In this document: positions 10,440 through 20,529 of the stretch, one piece after another
Layout of the letters: each line of letters opens with the position of its first letter
How positions within the stretch are numbered: the stretch's first letter is position 1
Assembly (NCBI GenBank): GCA_039545355.1
Contig: BCJJ01000005.1
Span: forward strand, 124,001 to 188,000
DNA length: 64,000 nucleotides
Direction: 5' to 3'
Source of the DNA: Trichosporon coremiiforme
Taxonomy: Eukaryota > Basidiomycota > Tremellomycetes > Trichosporonales > Trichosporonaceae
Translations under genes and position numbers: made by a program
Notes under the pieces: generated by a model
What the model saw: the letters and a program-made list of their open reading frames with translations, nothing else
The model's database searches: none
Told to the model about the DNA's origin: nothing

Positions 10440-11762
10440 CTACACTTTAACCCAGAGGCGACCGGAAGCACTCGCGCCCTCGCCCTGTCCCAGGGCGCCG
10501 GACACGCCTCCTCCGCCAACAGCCTTGCCCGCGCGCTCCATGACCGCAAGTCCGAGTCCGTCGTCGCTGCAACCCTCGATCAGGATGGCGTCCACGCCCT
10601 CTTGCTCGAGTGCGAGCATGCCACCGAAGAGGTTCTGGGCGGCGCTGGAGGCGTCCTTGCCGAGCGAGTGCCTCACGGCAACAGCGTCGCCCTCGAGGGC
10701 CTTTGAGAGGGGTGACCCGTCGAAGCCAAGGAAGCCGAGGCGGGGGTTCTTGGCGCGAATTGCAGACACGACGGCGGCAGCGCTCGAGTCGGTGGGCGAG
10801 ACGCGAGGCCGTTGGGGGAAGACGTTCGACGGCAAAAGGAGAAACACGGGTATCCGCGGCGAGTAGTGGCGATACTTCATCCCGGGGGTTGAGGGGGGCG
10901 CGTCGTCCTTTGGTTTCGGGGCCGGCTCCGTCGCATTGGCGTTCGGCACCCACAGCCGGCCGTGCAGCAGGATCTGCGTCGAGCCGCCATACTTCTCGTC
11001 CACGGCGCGGACTACGCGCGCAACGTCCTCGACCCCCAGGCCGCCGGGACGCAGGACGTTGACACTCCCGCCCCCGCCCTTCCGCCACTCGAGGCCGTTC
11101 ACGACCGTGCTCTCCACGCCGACGCCGCAGGCTCCGCCATCCAGGATACAGCCGAGCCCGTCGCTGCCGTCCAGGTCGTTCTTGACATGCTGTGCCTGGG
11201 TTGGGCTGGGTCGGCCAGAGGAGTTGGCGCTCGGCGCGCTAACTGGCAGGTCGGCCGTCTGGATCAGAGCAAGGGCGAGCGGATGCGCGGGCATGCGGAT
11301 CGCGTTCGTCTGCGGCGCGGGGGGCGGCGGCGGGTTCGTAGAGGGGAAGAGGAGGGTGAGGGGGCCGGGCCAGAAGGCGTCCGTCAACGCAGTGTACAGT
11401 TCGCTGAGCTCGTAGGACTCGGGCACGAGGCGGCGCAGCATGGCCATGCCGCCGACATGGATGATGAGCGGGTTGTCGGCCGGCCGGCGCTTGATTGCGT
11501 ACACGCGCTTCACGGCGTCGGGGTTCAGCGAGTGCGCGCCCAGGCCGTACACCGTCTCGGTCGGGAAGGCGACGGTGCGCCCGCCCTTGAGGTGCTCGGC
11601 GGCAGCGGAGAGCGCCGGCTGCAGTCCTTCGGGAATCGTGAGCACCGGGCTCGTCGAGCGTTCGTATCTGAGCCCCGCCAGGGGGCAGGGGTAGATCGGT
11701 GTTGTCGGCTTGGTCGTCATGCTGCGCGCAAGTTGGGGGAGCCGAGATGTCAAGTTACGCAT
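10440..11762 (-). CDS. SUA5: Threonylcarbamoyl-AMP synthase SUA5
   Basis: Makes threonylcarbamoyl-adenylate from threonine, bicarbonate and ATP, the first step of t6A37 formation in ANN-decoding tRNAs. Intronless, 440 aa from ATG 11762. The YrdC domain starts near residue 45 (GGRTVAFPTETVYGLGAHS, then KRRPADNPLIIHV), with SAPSANSSGRPSPT further on; the C-terminal SUA5 domain carries MKYRHYSPRIPV, as in the ~430-aa yeast enzyme. The frame stays open upstream to 12005 without family similarity. ATG 11762 gives a basic, Leu/Ser/Arg N-terminus like a mitochondrial presequence (MRNLTSRLPQLARS); ATG 11720 (MTTKPTT) would give a cytosolic form. Both uses are plausible because t6A is needed in both compartments. 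Confidence 0.93.
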   Translation of the reverse strand: MRNLTSRLPQLARSMTTKPTTPIYPCPLAGLRYERSTSPVLTIPEGLQPALSAAAEHLKGGRTVAFPTETVYGLGAHSLNPDAVKRVYAIKRRPADNPLIIHVGGMAMLRRLVPESYELSELYTALTDAFWPGPLTLLFPSTNPPPPPAPQTNAIRMPAHPLALALIQTADLPVSAPSANSSGRPSPTQAQHVKNDLDGSDGLGCILDGGACGVGVESTVVNGLEWRKGGGGSVNVLRPGGLGVEDVARVVRAVDEKYGGSTQILLHGRLWVPNANATEPAPKPKDDAPPSTPGMKYRHYSPRIPVFLLLPSNVFPQRPRVSPTDSSAAAVVSAIRAKNPRLGFLGFDGSPLSKALEGDAVAVRHSLGKDASSAAQNLFGGMLALEQEGVDAILIEGCSDDGLGLAVMERAGKAVGGGGVSGALGQGEGASASGRLWVKV

Positions 11763-12312
11763 GCATTGCATGCAGTTGTAGGAAATGTGGGTATAGGGTT
11801 CAGTCCAGTGGCGTGTCAACAATCTTCGCCTGTGGACGTCATGAGTCAGAATTTTGCGGGTAATCCTCGGAAAGGGCAGACCTTGCAAGTGGAGGTTCAG
11901 CAGGGCCGCCGAATCCATCGGGCATAACTTTTCCAGACGCGTGGCTAATCGCCGACACAACACGTGACCGTTCGATTTTCGGACCGCCAATTTGCTCCCG
12001 CGCACGCACTCTGGCCCGGGCTGCCGCTACGAAGTCGACTGCCTAGTCAAGCCAGTGTCGTCTTCTCAACTGACCCAGCACAGAACTACCCAACGTGAGT
12101 CGCGCCGACGAGATCATGCTGGACCGACGACGCCGAGACCGACCACGACAACCAAACCGACTGTCCGCGCCGATCGACTTAGAACCGGAGCTGTGGGGGG
12201 ACGAGAGAAGGACGGATTGAAGACGGAATTTGGTAGTGTCTCGCGCGTCTGGCACACCGGCATGATCTCGACAAACCCGAAACACGACCAAACAAGTCGC
12301 TAATGCTGCAGA
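11763..12312. promoter_or_regulatory. SUA5/RPL24 divergent promoter with a probable 5' UTR intron
   Basis: Region between SUA5 (minus) and eL24 (plus). A GTGAGT donor at 12095 and a GCTAATGCTGCAG acceptor ending at 12311, one base before the eL24 ATG, suggest an intron in the 5' leader. Leader introns are common in fungal ribosomal protein genes. There is no other gene here. Confidence 0.45.
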
Positions 12313-13164
12313 ATGCGTGTCGATCGTTGCGACTGGTCCGGCTTCAAGGTTTACCCCTCCAGGGGTAAGGTCTACGTCCGTGGTGACTCCAAGGTGCGAA
12401 TCGATCATGAGCGAAGGGACGGATGGAGATCAGATTGTCGACTATCGGGAAACGGGCATGGCATGGACAGACTACGACAGAGAGCATGGAAAGCGCGCAG
12501 AATCGATAAGACGGAAGCGGAACGCAGGATTGAGGACGAGCGGACGGGATGCGAATGTTCGACCAGGAAGAAGGATTTGAAGAGTGCGAAGGATATTCAT
12601 CTGCCGTGAACCATCGCTGTTGTCTGTTTGTCGCTGGAAGCCCTGCCTGTGCCGGACCCGATCGTCGATACCGATACCACCGTCTTGAAGCTGCCGACCA
12701 GCCGTGCTCTAGCTAACATTCAGACCTTCCGCTTCTCGGGCTCCAAGACCGAGTCCCTCTTCCTCCAGCGCAAGAACCCCCGCAAGATTGCCTGGACCCA
12801 GGTCTACCGTCGCATGCACAAGAAGGGTATCACTGAGGAGGTTGCCAAGAAGCGCAGCAGGAAGAACGTGAAGGTTCAGGTGAGTAGTTGAGAGCGTCGC
12901 GCAGCTGTGCGACCCACAAGCTTTCTCCGTTTCTTGAAGAGCTAATTCTCTCAGCGTGGTGTTGTCGGTGCCGACCTTGCCTCCATCATGGCTAAGCGCA
13001 CCGCCAAGCCCGAGGTTCGTGCCGCTGCCCGCCAGGCCGCCATCACCAAGGCCAAGACCCAGAAGCGTGAGAAGGAGACCGCCAAGAAGGCCAACCGCCC
13101 CCAGGGTGCCAACGTCCCCAAGGTCTCCAAGCAGGCCGCCAAGGGTGGCAAGGGTGGTCGCTAA
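12313..13164 (+). CDS. RPL24: 60S ribosomal protein eL24
   Basis: Exons 12313-12393, 12724-12879 and 12955-13164 encode 148 aa. The N-terminus MRVDRCDWSGFKVYPSRGK joins VYVRGDSK and then TFRFSGSKTESLFLQRKNPRKIAWTQ, the eL24 globular domain (the fungal equivalent of CxFSGxKIYPG...KRNPR.I.WT). The basic tail includes RGVVGADLASIMAKR and an Ala/Lys-rich end. Intron 1 is 330 nt, long for this window, and was checked for box C/D elements without success. Codon use is strongly biased to C-ending codons, as expected for a highly expressed gene. It acts in the large cytosolic subunit at the intersubunit face. Confidence 0.95.
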
Positions 13165-13526
13165 AAGCTTCTTCTAAAGTTTTATTGTAGAGACTTTGAA
13201 GAGGTGTTTGGTTATTTCCTTTGCAATCATGGTGGACGACTTGTAGGATATGGCCACGCATCCATGTACTGGTTTGCACTTACCGAGCATACTCTGAGGG
13301 AGCTGCGGCGCCCGAGCATTGTTGATTGTGGGAGGAGCTACTAACCGAGAAACTGGACGACTCATACCCAGTCTGGTCGGTTGAGGTTTGCAGCTGGAGT
13401 CCAGTCGAACGGTGTGTCAGGTGGTGATCCTCCACATCATAAGTGCGTGCAGCGGCAGCTACAGACCCAGCTCTCAACGTGAATCTATGACATAACAATA
13501 CATGGGTACGAAAACATATGACTCGT
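13165..13526. other. Convergent 3' region
   Basis: About 360 bases between the eL24 stop (plus) and the RRP36 stop (minus). No coding or RNA gene signal seen; expected to hold both 3' ends. Confidence 0.5.
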
Positions 13527-14797
13527 CTAAATCACGCGTCTCCGCTTGCTACCATCTCCCCTGTCACCGCGGTTGCTGTTCTCGATGATGCGCCTCGACT
13601 TCTTCTCCTTGCCGGCGACCTTCTTCCTCTTTTTCTCGATCGCTTTGTTGACGGCCTTCTTGCCGCCGCTTTGCTCGAGCTGCTCGAAGCGTGCCTTCAA
13701 GAGCAGGTCCTTCTTCTCCGCTGCATTCGTTAGTTTGCCCATCGGTCCCACAGCTTGTAGCCACTTACACTTCTTCATGAACCACGCGCCCTTGCCCTGT
13801 TCGCGCTTCTCGCGCTCCTCGCGCTTGGCCTTGGAGAGCACCTCGCGCTCGGCCTGCTCGCGCCTGAGCGAGCTGAGGCGGTTCAAGACCTTGGACAGCT
13901 GGAGCTCCTTCTCCTCGCGCTGGGCTGTGACGCCGGGCTTCTCGACGAGCTTACACGTCTTCTCCAGCTTTGAGAGGCGCTTCACGTCATCCTTGAGCTG
14001 TGCGCGCTCCTTCTCCAGCATCTCGGGGAGGAAAGCGTACCCCTTTGAATGCAGTTCCGCATTCACCTGTCCCGCACTGAGCGAGGAGAAACGCGGATCA
14101 CGCCGGTCCACGCGCGGGACGTCCACGACGTGCCGGAACCGGCTCACTTGCTTCTTCGTCGACATCGCAACCGGGCTGTTCATCAGTTGAAGAACCTGGG
14201 AAGAGTAACTCACGCGTGTTTGTTGTCGCGCTTCTGCGCCCGTCCGTCACGCTTCTCGTCCCGCTCACCGTCTGAGCCGGAGTCCGAATCAGACTCAACG
14301 GCACCAGCCTTGCCCTTCGCGCGCTGCAGGCTCGCGAGCTTCGCCTTCGCCTCCCGCAGCTTACGCTCCTTCGCCGTAAGGCCATCGTCTTCATCCACCT
14401 CCTTGCCCTTCCCCTTCAACGCCTTCTGGGCTTTGCGCAGCGTGTCGAGCGGGATATTCTGCAGACCTTTGTGCAGCTCGCGCTGGATGTCAGCTGAATG
14501 TCTGCCTGTACCCAAGCTCACCATGCTAGGGCCCTCGGCATCGTCGTCAGATTCCGAGCCCGAAGCAGACGCCTCATCGTCCCAGTCATCTGGCTCGTAG
14601 ACGCCGACTCCGTCGCCCTCATCCTCAGAGTCGAACTCGCCCTCGAACTCGCCTTCCTCGTCCTCGTCACCCGAGTACGCCTCCTCGGCCATGCCGGGCT
14701 TGTAGTTCTCGAACTCGTCGGCCTCCGAGTCCTCATCGAGGATGTCGTCGTCAATCTCGGGCTCCTTGACCTTGGGCGCCTTGTTTCTCCGTGCCAT
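13527..14797 (-). CDS. RRP36: rRNA biogenesis protein RRP36
   Basis: Nucleolar factor of the 90S pre-ribosome, needed for early cleavages of 35S pre-rRNA towards 18S. Exons 14214-14797, 13769-14175 and 13527-13720 give 394 aa. The first ~190 residues are acidic and low complexity (DEDSEADEFE, SDSDSGSDGE). The diagnostic core follows the first junction: HAPVAMSTKKQVSRFR, then VDVPRVDRRDPRF at about 210-222, YAFLPEMLEKE, and a C-terminal basic coiled coil (KAREEREKREQ-type, KKRKKVAGKEKKSRR). Start ATG 14797 (MARRNK) is preferred over upstream in-frame ATG 14863 because the family starts near a basic RRNK stretch. Introns are 38 and 48 nt. Confidence 0.9.
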
Positions 14798-15035
14798 ATC
14801 GTTGATGCGGGTGTACGTCACTGGACCGATGTGATTGTTGTCGCTGAAATCTGAGGAAACCAAAAGTGGAGGTGGATCGCCGGTTTCCCACGGTAGTTAA
14901 CCTCCTCCAGGGTATCTGTGGCGGCAGGGGCGGACCTTCATCGAGGGTTTTCCCGTCTTCCCGACCAACCATCCGACATGCTGAAGCTTCTGCAATCATC
15001 CAAAAGGAAGCGGGACGCTGACGGAGAGCAAAAAC

Positions 15036-15129
15036 GATGTTGACATGATTCGAACATGTGCTCCCGAAGGAAATTGATCGAACTGTTCAAGTTCTAGTCA
15101 ATCGCGTTAACCACTCCGCCACAACACCG
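15036..15129 (-). tRNA. tRNA-Ser(AGA) with a 13-nt intron
   Basis: The minus strand folds as a class II tRNA: acceptor GGTGTTG pairs with CAACATC (one G-U), discriminator G, D-arm TGGCGGAGTGGTTAA, anticodon loop CU-AGA-A, a long variable arm (TTTCCTTCGGGAGC), and T-loop TTCGAAT within an ACATG/CATGT stem. The intron occupies plus-strand 15080-15092, just 3' of A37, the canonical site. The anticodon AGA (read as IGA) decodes UCU/UCC/UCA serine codons. Confidence 0.93.
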
Positions 15130-16103
15130 AGATGATAAGAACCTCTGTGGTGCTGCCATGTCCAGGACGGCGTTCCCGAATGCGCAAACGTTCCCAGGAG
15201 ACGTCGTGAAAGACTTAGGTGGCGTTTTACAGCCCCAGAGAATCTAGAACATACGAAAGTTGTGGCGGAACGGCCCCCTCCTATACGCAATCCGACTCCT
15301 TCGGGACGTCTCGAGATGCTTCGGTATACAGCGCTGTTAAGCCGTCTGACGTGGCCAAAGGAGCGAAGAAAGTCTCTGTATCAGTTTGGCAGTTCGGTCT
15401 GAGGGTGTGTTTTGGTCTAGAGACGTTAGCTGAGATCTGCCGCCAGCGGTTAAAGTGAGGGTTCAAAAGCCGCTTGCCTTCGCTCAGAGTCCGTGTGCTG
15501 GACACAGGCAAGTGCGGCAGGGAAGCTCCCGACCTCTGCGGATGCTCGGGAACTTGTGAGATCCTTAATGGCGTGATGGACGAGGCAGATGTGCTGTAGG
15601 GGCTCCAATTCATCCAACAGTCCGGTCTGTCTGTGGCGAGAGGTTGCGCGCTCTTTCCCCCCTCAGTTTCCCCTGTCTATTCGCAAGCATACAGGAAACC
15701 CAGACAGAGGAGCATTCGCTCGAGCACAAAAAAATACGCAGTGACAGGAGCTATGTATTGCGCCGCGCAGGATAGCCGGACCGCGCGATATCGAGTCTCA
15801 AGTGCCCTGCGGCATCACCACTCGCTCCAGTTACGAGCAATGCCAAGATTTCCCTCGCTGTGAGCTTTAGCCCAAGCTCCATCCTATCTATCGGGAGAGA
15901 AGAGGTGTCTCTGGCTCGATACACGCCAACATAGGCCGTTGAAGGTCTTGAAGTTGCCTATCGCCACTCCTCGCCGCCACCGACGGAAGCAGATATGATA
16001 AGGCGTTCGCCACCCAACTTCAACGAACTCCCTCCACCGAAATCTCAGCTCGATCACATCCTCCTCCCTCACCTTCGCTGCATCCCTCTGGGACTCGGCC
16101 ACG
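15130..16103. other. Gene-free region, about 970 bp
   Basis: Between tRNA-Ser and the CWC16-like gene. I see only short, unconvincing frames on both strands and no RNA fold. The final ~150 bases (from ~15990) include the promoter and leader of the CWC16-like gene, with a pyrimidine-rich strand. Confidence 0.5.
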
Positions 16104-17372
16104 ATGCAGGGCTTCAATCGGTACGTCCAAGGTCCTCCTCCCTCCCTTCCTTCCATCGCCTCGTGCCCTTCCCTCAGCCTCTCGTTCCAGCGGCGTCCTC
16201 ATTCCGTTAAGGGAGGTGTGTGGGGCGGCTGGGCCACGGATGGACTATCCAGCTGCGCCGTCCGCGACATCTAGCTAACAGCACAGGTACATCCCGCCCG
16301 ACTATGATCCTCGGAAGCACTCGACGCTGAACGCGGCGGCGGGGAAGAAGCATGCCCTCGGCAAGCGCGCGCGGCACATCGACCAGGGCGTGCTGACGGT
16401 GCGCTTCGAGATGCCGTTCAACGTGTGGTGTGATTCGTGCAAGGTGCGTTTCACTTGCCTCCTCACCACGCCTGTCTCTCATTTACTTTATGAGCCAGGC
16501 GCCGCATAGCAGGGAACATAGGGAGAAGAGAGGGCACAGCCACTTGACCCGTGCGAGCTAACACACAGAACCACATCGGCGCCGGCGTCCGCTATAACGC
16601 GCAAAAGCGCAAGACGGGAAACTACTACAGCACGCCCATCTTCGCGTTCCTGTGCAAGTGTCACCTGTGTTCTGCGCCGTTTGAAATAGCGACCGACCCC
16701 CAGAACGCAGCGTACGTCATCAACTTTGGCCTAACGCGCAAGGCGGAGGAATGGGACAGCGCCGAGGCGGGTGGGTGGGGCGTGTTCGACACGGACACGC
16801 TGAACAAGGACCGCAGTGGCTTGGACGAGCAGGCGGGCCTGAAGGCGACGGTGGACGGGGACGCGTTTGCGGCGCTCGAGAAAGGCGAAACACAACGAGA
16901 TCAGCAAGTCAGCCGCCAGGCGCGGCTGGACGAGCTCGAGGACGCGAGCGACCGCATAGCTGGAGATCCCTACGAGGTCAATGCGCGCTTGAGAAAACGG
17001 CTAAGAGCGGAGAAGGCAGAAATGCTGAGGGGACAGAAGGCGGATGACGCGACGAGGGAGCGCTTCGGGCTGAATGACGATGTCCACCTCGGTCCTGCCC
17101 GAGAGGGCGACGGCGAGCTCTACAAGGAGGTCGTGAAGGCGCAGGGGCCGGGATGGAGCAAGGAGACGACGGGCAAGGCGGCGCTGGCCCAGCGCGTCCG
17201 AAACAATACGGCGCGGAAGATGGACGCGTTCGAGACACATACCCCGCGCATCCGGCTGAGGAGGGCGAAGACGCCGCCGCTGCGGAGTCTTTCGCCGGAG
17301 GAGCCGCCGGGGAACAAGGTCATGGGACTGAGCGGGCTGGCAGCCTACGGCTCAGATTCGGACTCGGACTAG
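16104..17372 (+). CDS. CWC16/YJU2-family splicing factor, CCDC130-like
   Basis: Spliceosome-associated zinc protein. Exons are 16104-16120 (17 nt), 16287-16443 and 16569-17372, totalling 325 aa. The N-terminus MQGFNRYIPPDYDP is assembled across the first junction and is the family hallmark, followed by GKKHALGKRARHIDQG and VRFEMPFNVWCDSC. Four cysteines form the predicted zinc site: C54, C57, C89 and C92 (WCDSC and CKCHLC). NHIGAGVRYNAQK matches CCDC130/Saf4 rather than the Yju2 branch. The C-terminus is Arg/Glu-rich and ends DSDSD. Related proteins act in the catalytic activation or quality control of pre-mRNA splicing; the exact paralogue role is inferred. Confidence 0.9.
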
Positions 17373-17432
17373 ACCAGCGTTGTATTACTTCTACTTGTAC
17401 ACAAATGCATGTTACAACATCGATATCTACAT

Positions 17433-20232
17433 CTAGTGCTCGCCGCCCTCGATAAGCTTCCACCTCGTGTTCCTGCGCGCATGGAGGGCAATTTCGGCCA
17501 TCGCGTCGGCACGGACGGGCCACCGCCAGTCGCCCCTCCGGTTTGGCACGAGGTTGCTGATCTGGTACCTCTTCCCGACACTCAGGTCGAGGCCGCAAGT
17601 GACCGCATCAGGGATGGTGATCTGGCACGTCCTCCGCTTCGGCTTGGTGCCCGATCGTGCGTCCTCGACGCGGATGATGCGGAAGTTGCGCACGGCGCGG
17701 GGCGGACACCGTTCCCGCAACGTGGACTCAATGACGCACCGCTCTTCCTGCACCGCTTCGTTATAGCGGCGCGCGGCGTAGCGGGCCAGATGCACCACGA
17801 CGGCGCCTGAGAGCGTGCGCAGGATGCCAGACGGGTTGAGCGAGTCAAGCAGCTCGTCGTAGTGCCCGTCCAGGTCGTCGGGAGGCTGCGAACCGGCAAC
17901 GTAATCAACGTCCTCGGCGTAGTCCCGCAGGAGCGAGGCTAGCTCCTCAGCCCGCTCCAGGTTCCGCCGCATGTCGTCCTGTAGTCGGTTCCACTCTGAC
18001 TCGTACTTGTCCTGTTCGTTAGCTATCCGATGTCGGCGAAGCTGGGGTGTGAATGACCCACCTTGTACTCGCGCGCACGGTCCTCCTCCTCGGCCTCGTT
18101 CCAGGTATCCCGTGGATCATTCTTGTTCTGGAACCCGATCGGGTGGACGAAGGACACGACGACGTCGAGGAGCGCGACCATCCCGCCGTCCACGGCGAGG
18201 CTCGACAGCCCACATACGAACGGCGCGCGCTGCACGCCTAGAAGCGCGTCCCACGGCGCTGGGTGCGTCGAGTTCCCCGAGATCGAGAGGTACGACTTGC
18301 CGTATGCGTCGAGCACCTCGGTCCCGTCGTTGCCCGCTTGCAGCTGATGTCAGCTGCGATACGGATCCCTGAGCTTACCTGCGCGCCCGCAATGCCGAGC
18401 TTCATGCCGACTGTGATGCGGTCTCTCGCAATCGCGCGGCAGAGATACTCGTCTCCAAACGCCTTGATATGGTACCACCCGTCCGTGAGCGTGAGGTACG
18501 GCTGCTGGGGCACGAGCTGGCCGTGCTCGTTGCGTTCTGGATCCGGGCGATGGATGCGCGATACGCACAGCACCATCGGCAACGCAGCCGACGAGTCCTG
18601 CTCTTGTATCCGGCGCACGACCGGGCGCTGCACCTCTCCGTACTCGCGCTCATACCTGAGGTCAGCTAGTGAGTACCATCGGTAGCTTACCGGTACTTGA
18701 GCTGGCGGATTATCTCTGCCCACGTGAACTTGTCGTCGATGAGCGAGGGCTTCGCGCGCACTTGCGCCGCGAGCTTCCACAGGATCAGGCCCCAGTGGTT
18801 CGCGACCCAGCGCTCGGTTGCAAGTTCGGCTCCGTCCGCCTTAAGGACGTCGAACGCCTGTCGCACGCCGCGCTGCACATCGTCTGACGCATCGTAGAAC
18901 TCGTAGTCGGCCGCGTTGTCCACGTCTAGTTGCCAGACCTCGCTGGGACTGTCGTCAGGTCAAAATTCCGGGGAGCGGCCACCTACACTTCCTGTTTCTC
19001 GAGGTCACTGATCGAGTACCGGCCGGGCTGGAGACCAGCGTCGCGCATGCCCTGCCGCTCCAGTGGCGGCGTCAGGTCGAACACCGACTTCCAAATCCTC
19101 TCCGGTTTCGGCGGCACAAGAGCCGGCGCCCTCAGTCCGGAGCCAGGGAACGGCCGCGCGGCACCGGGCGCCTTGAACGGCGACGAGAACGGCTTTCTTC
19201 GACCGCGCGCTGGGCTGCCCAGTCCTATCCGCCTCGGTGTGGCAGGCGAGCCGAGTGAGACTGATCCGAGCTTCGTCTTGACCGGGGTCGCGATTGGGGA
19301 GTCGAACGTGTTCGTCGTCGGGCGCAGCGGCGCGCGGGACGGCGTGCCCCGTGTAGGGGTGAGGGGCTCGTCGTCGAGCAGCGCCCGGGCTCGCGCTAGG
19401 TTCGCGGGGCTAGGCTGGGGTGCACTACGTCCCGTGCCGAGCAGGAAGCCGGCGGTCGGTGGCGGCTTCGGAGAGCCCGGTGCGGGCTCGTCGAACAGCG
19501 CCTTTGCGGCCGCCAAGCTCGCCGCTGACGGCTGTGGTGCTGATCGTCCTGTACCTAATGTGAACCCGGAAGACGGCGATGCGAGAGACGGAGAGGATAC
19601 GGGACGTGGTGGCGACGAGGCTGCCGGCTGATCGAGTAACGCCCTCGCTATAGCGAGACGTTCCGCACTCGGTCGCGGTGCGCTTCCTCCGGTTCCTAAG
19701 GTGAACCCAGATGTCGGTGTTTCTAGTGGCGGCGGTGATCGGCTCAGTGATCCGTGTGGAATCGCGTCATCTCCCACAGCCGGCGAATTCGAGCTAGCAA
19801 CCGGGGGAAACTCCTTCAGCACTTCTCCCGCCTTCCTCTCTCGATCCTCTTCTGTCTTTCTCCTTTTCGCCTCCTGTTCCTCAACCTCGCGCTCCGCCTC
19901 GCGCATCAGCTTCTGCGCGCGCTGAAGTGCGGCCGCGCTAGGCCCCTTCAGGCGTTTGCCGCCGGCTGTGCCGAACGACACGGTGGCGGGGATGACGGCA
20001 GGCATCGGGGTCGGGGAGAGGAATTCGTCAAACGGGTCGTCGGACGGCGGATGGGGTTGTGATGACGGCGGCGGGTCGGCTGATGTTAATTCATGTCCCC
20101 AGCCTCAACTCACAGTCGAGGTTGAAGTCGTCCTCGCCCAAGCCGTCGAGCAGGCCGTCGATATCGCAGGAGAGCGCTGGTGTCAGCTCCATCAACGGTA
20201 CGCAGCCTACCTGTCTCCTGTGTTGGGTTCAT
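17433..20232 (-). CDS. BRH2: BRCA2 homologue (Brh2-type) with four BRC-like repeats, helical domain and OB folds
   Basis: Recombination mediator expected to load Rad51 on single-stranded DNA. Exons 20211-20232, 20114-20176, 18987-20079, 18691-18948, 18379-18655, 18062-18343 and 17433-18011 give 857 aa with all phases matching. BRC-like repeats start at F64 (FGTAGG), F154 (FTLGTG), F201 (FTLGTG) and F240 (FLLGTG); repeat 3 also has the second-site LFDE (223-226), repeats 2 and 4 LLDQ and LLDD. The DSS1-binding helical domain has RWVANHWGLILWKLAA; OB1 has LTLTDGWYHIKA and YLSISGNSTHPAPWDALLG; an OB2-like region follows and the protein ends ...WKLIEGGEH. Short compared with human BRCA2 (3418) but near fungal Brh2 size. 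Three of four repeats have FxxG instead of FxxA. Confidence 0.93.
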
Positions 20233-20529
20233 CACGACGGAGGCATGGGCGGAACAGGTGGCGAGATGAAGGTTGCGGCGATGTCAACGCGACGGTGGTG
20301 GAGATCAGGCGCGTGCCCTCATCCTGGTGGCGCGCGTGCGGCCCAAACTAAACATGACGAAGACTGTTGTTACGTAACGAGAATTTTGGATGAGCCTGTT
20401 GACCTCCACCGACTCGAGCCTTCGAGCAGTGGCCACCCGGACCCGGGCCTGTGAGGAGCGTCAATATTTTGCCTGTGGAAGGCACATCGCACTTCCATTC
20501 TTACTTGCACGACGATACCGGAAGGCGCA
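20233..20529. promoter_or_regulatory. BRH2/GCIP-like bidirectional promoter
   Basis: A 297-bp segment drives BRH2 (minus) and the GCIP-like gene (plus). It contains the perfect 10-bp palindrome GTTACGTAAC at 20369-20378, whose core TTACGTAA is a bZIP/Yap-type site by established yeast knowledge. Whether it works here is inference; a stress-linked site in front of a recombination gene would make sense. Confidence 0.4.

Noticed and set aside
10962..11927. 321-codon plus-strand frame opposite SUA5
   Set aside because: SUA5 motifs on the minus strand explain the sequence; this frame is a shadow.
12394..12723. snoRNA in the long first intron of the eL24 gene
   Set aside because: No box C/D pair or clear H/ACA hairpin-hinge-hairpin-tail layout could be read.
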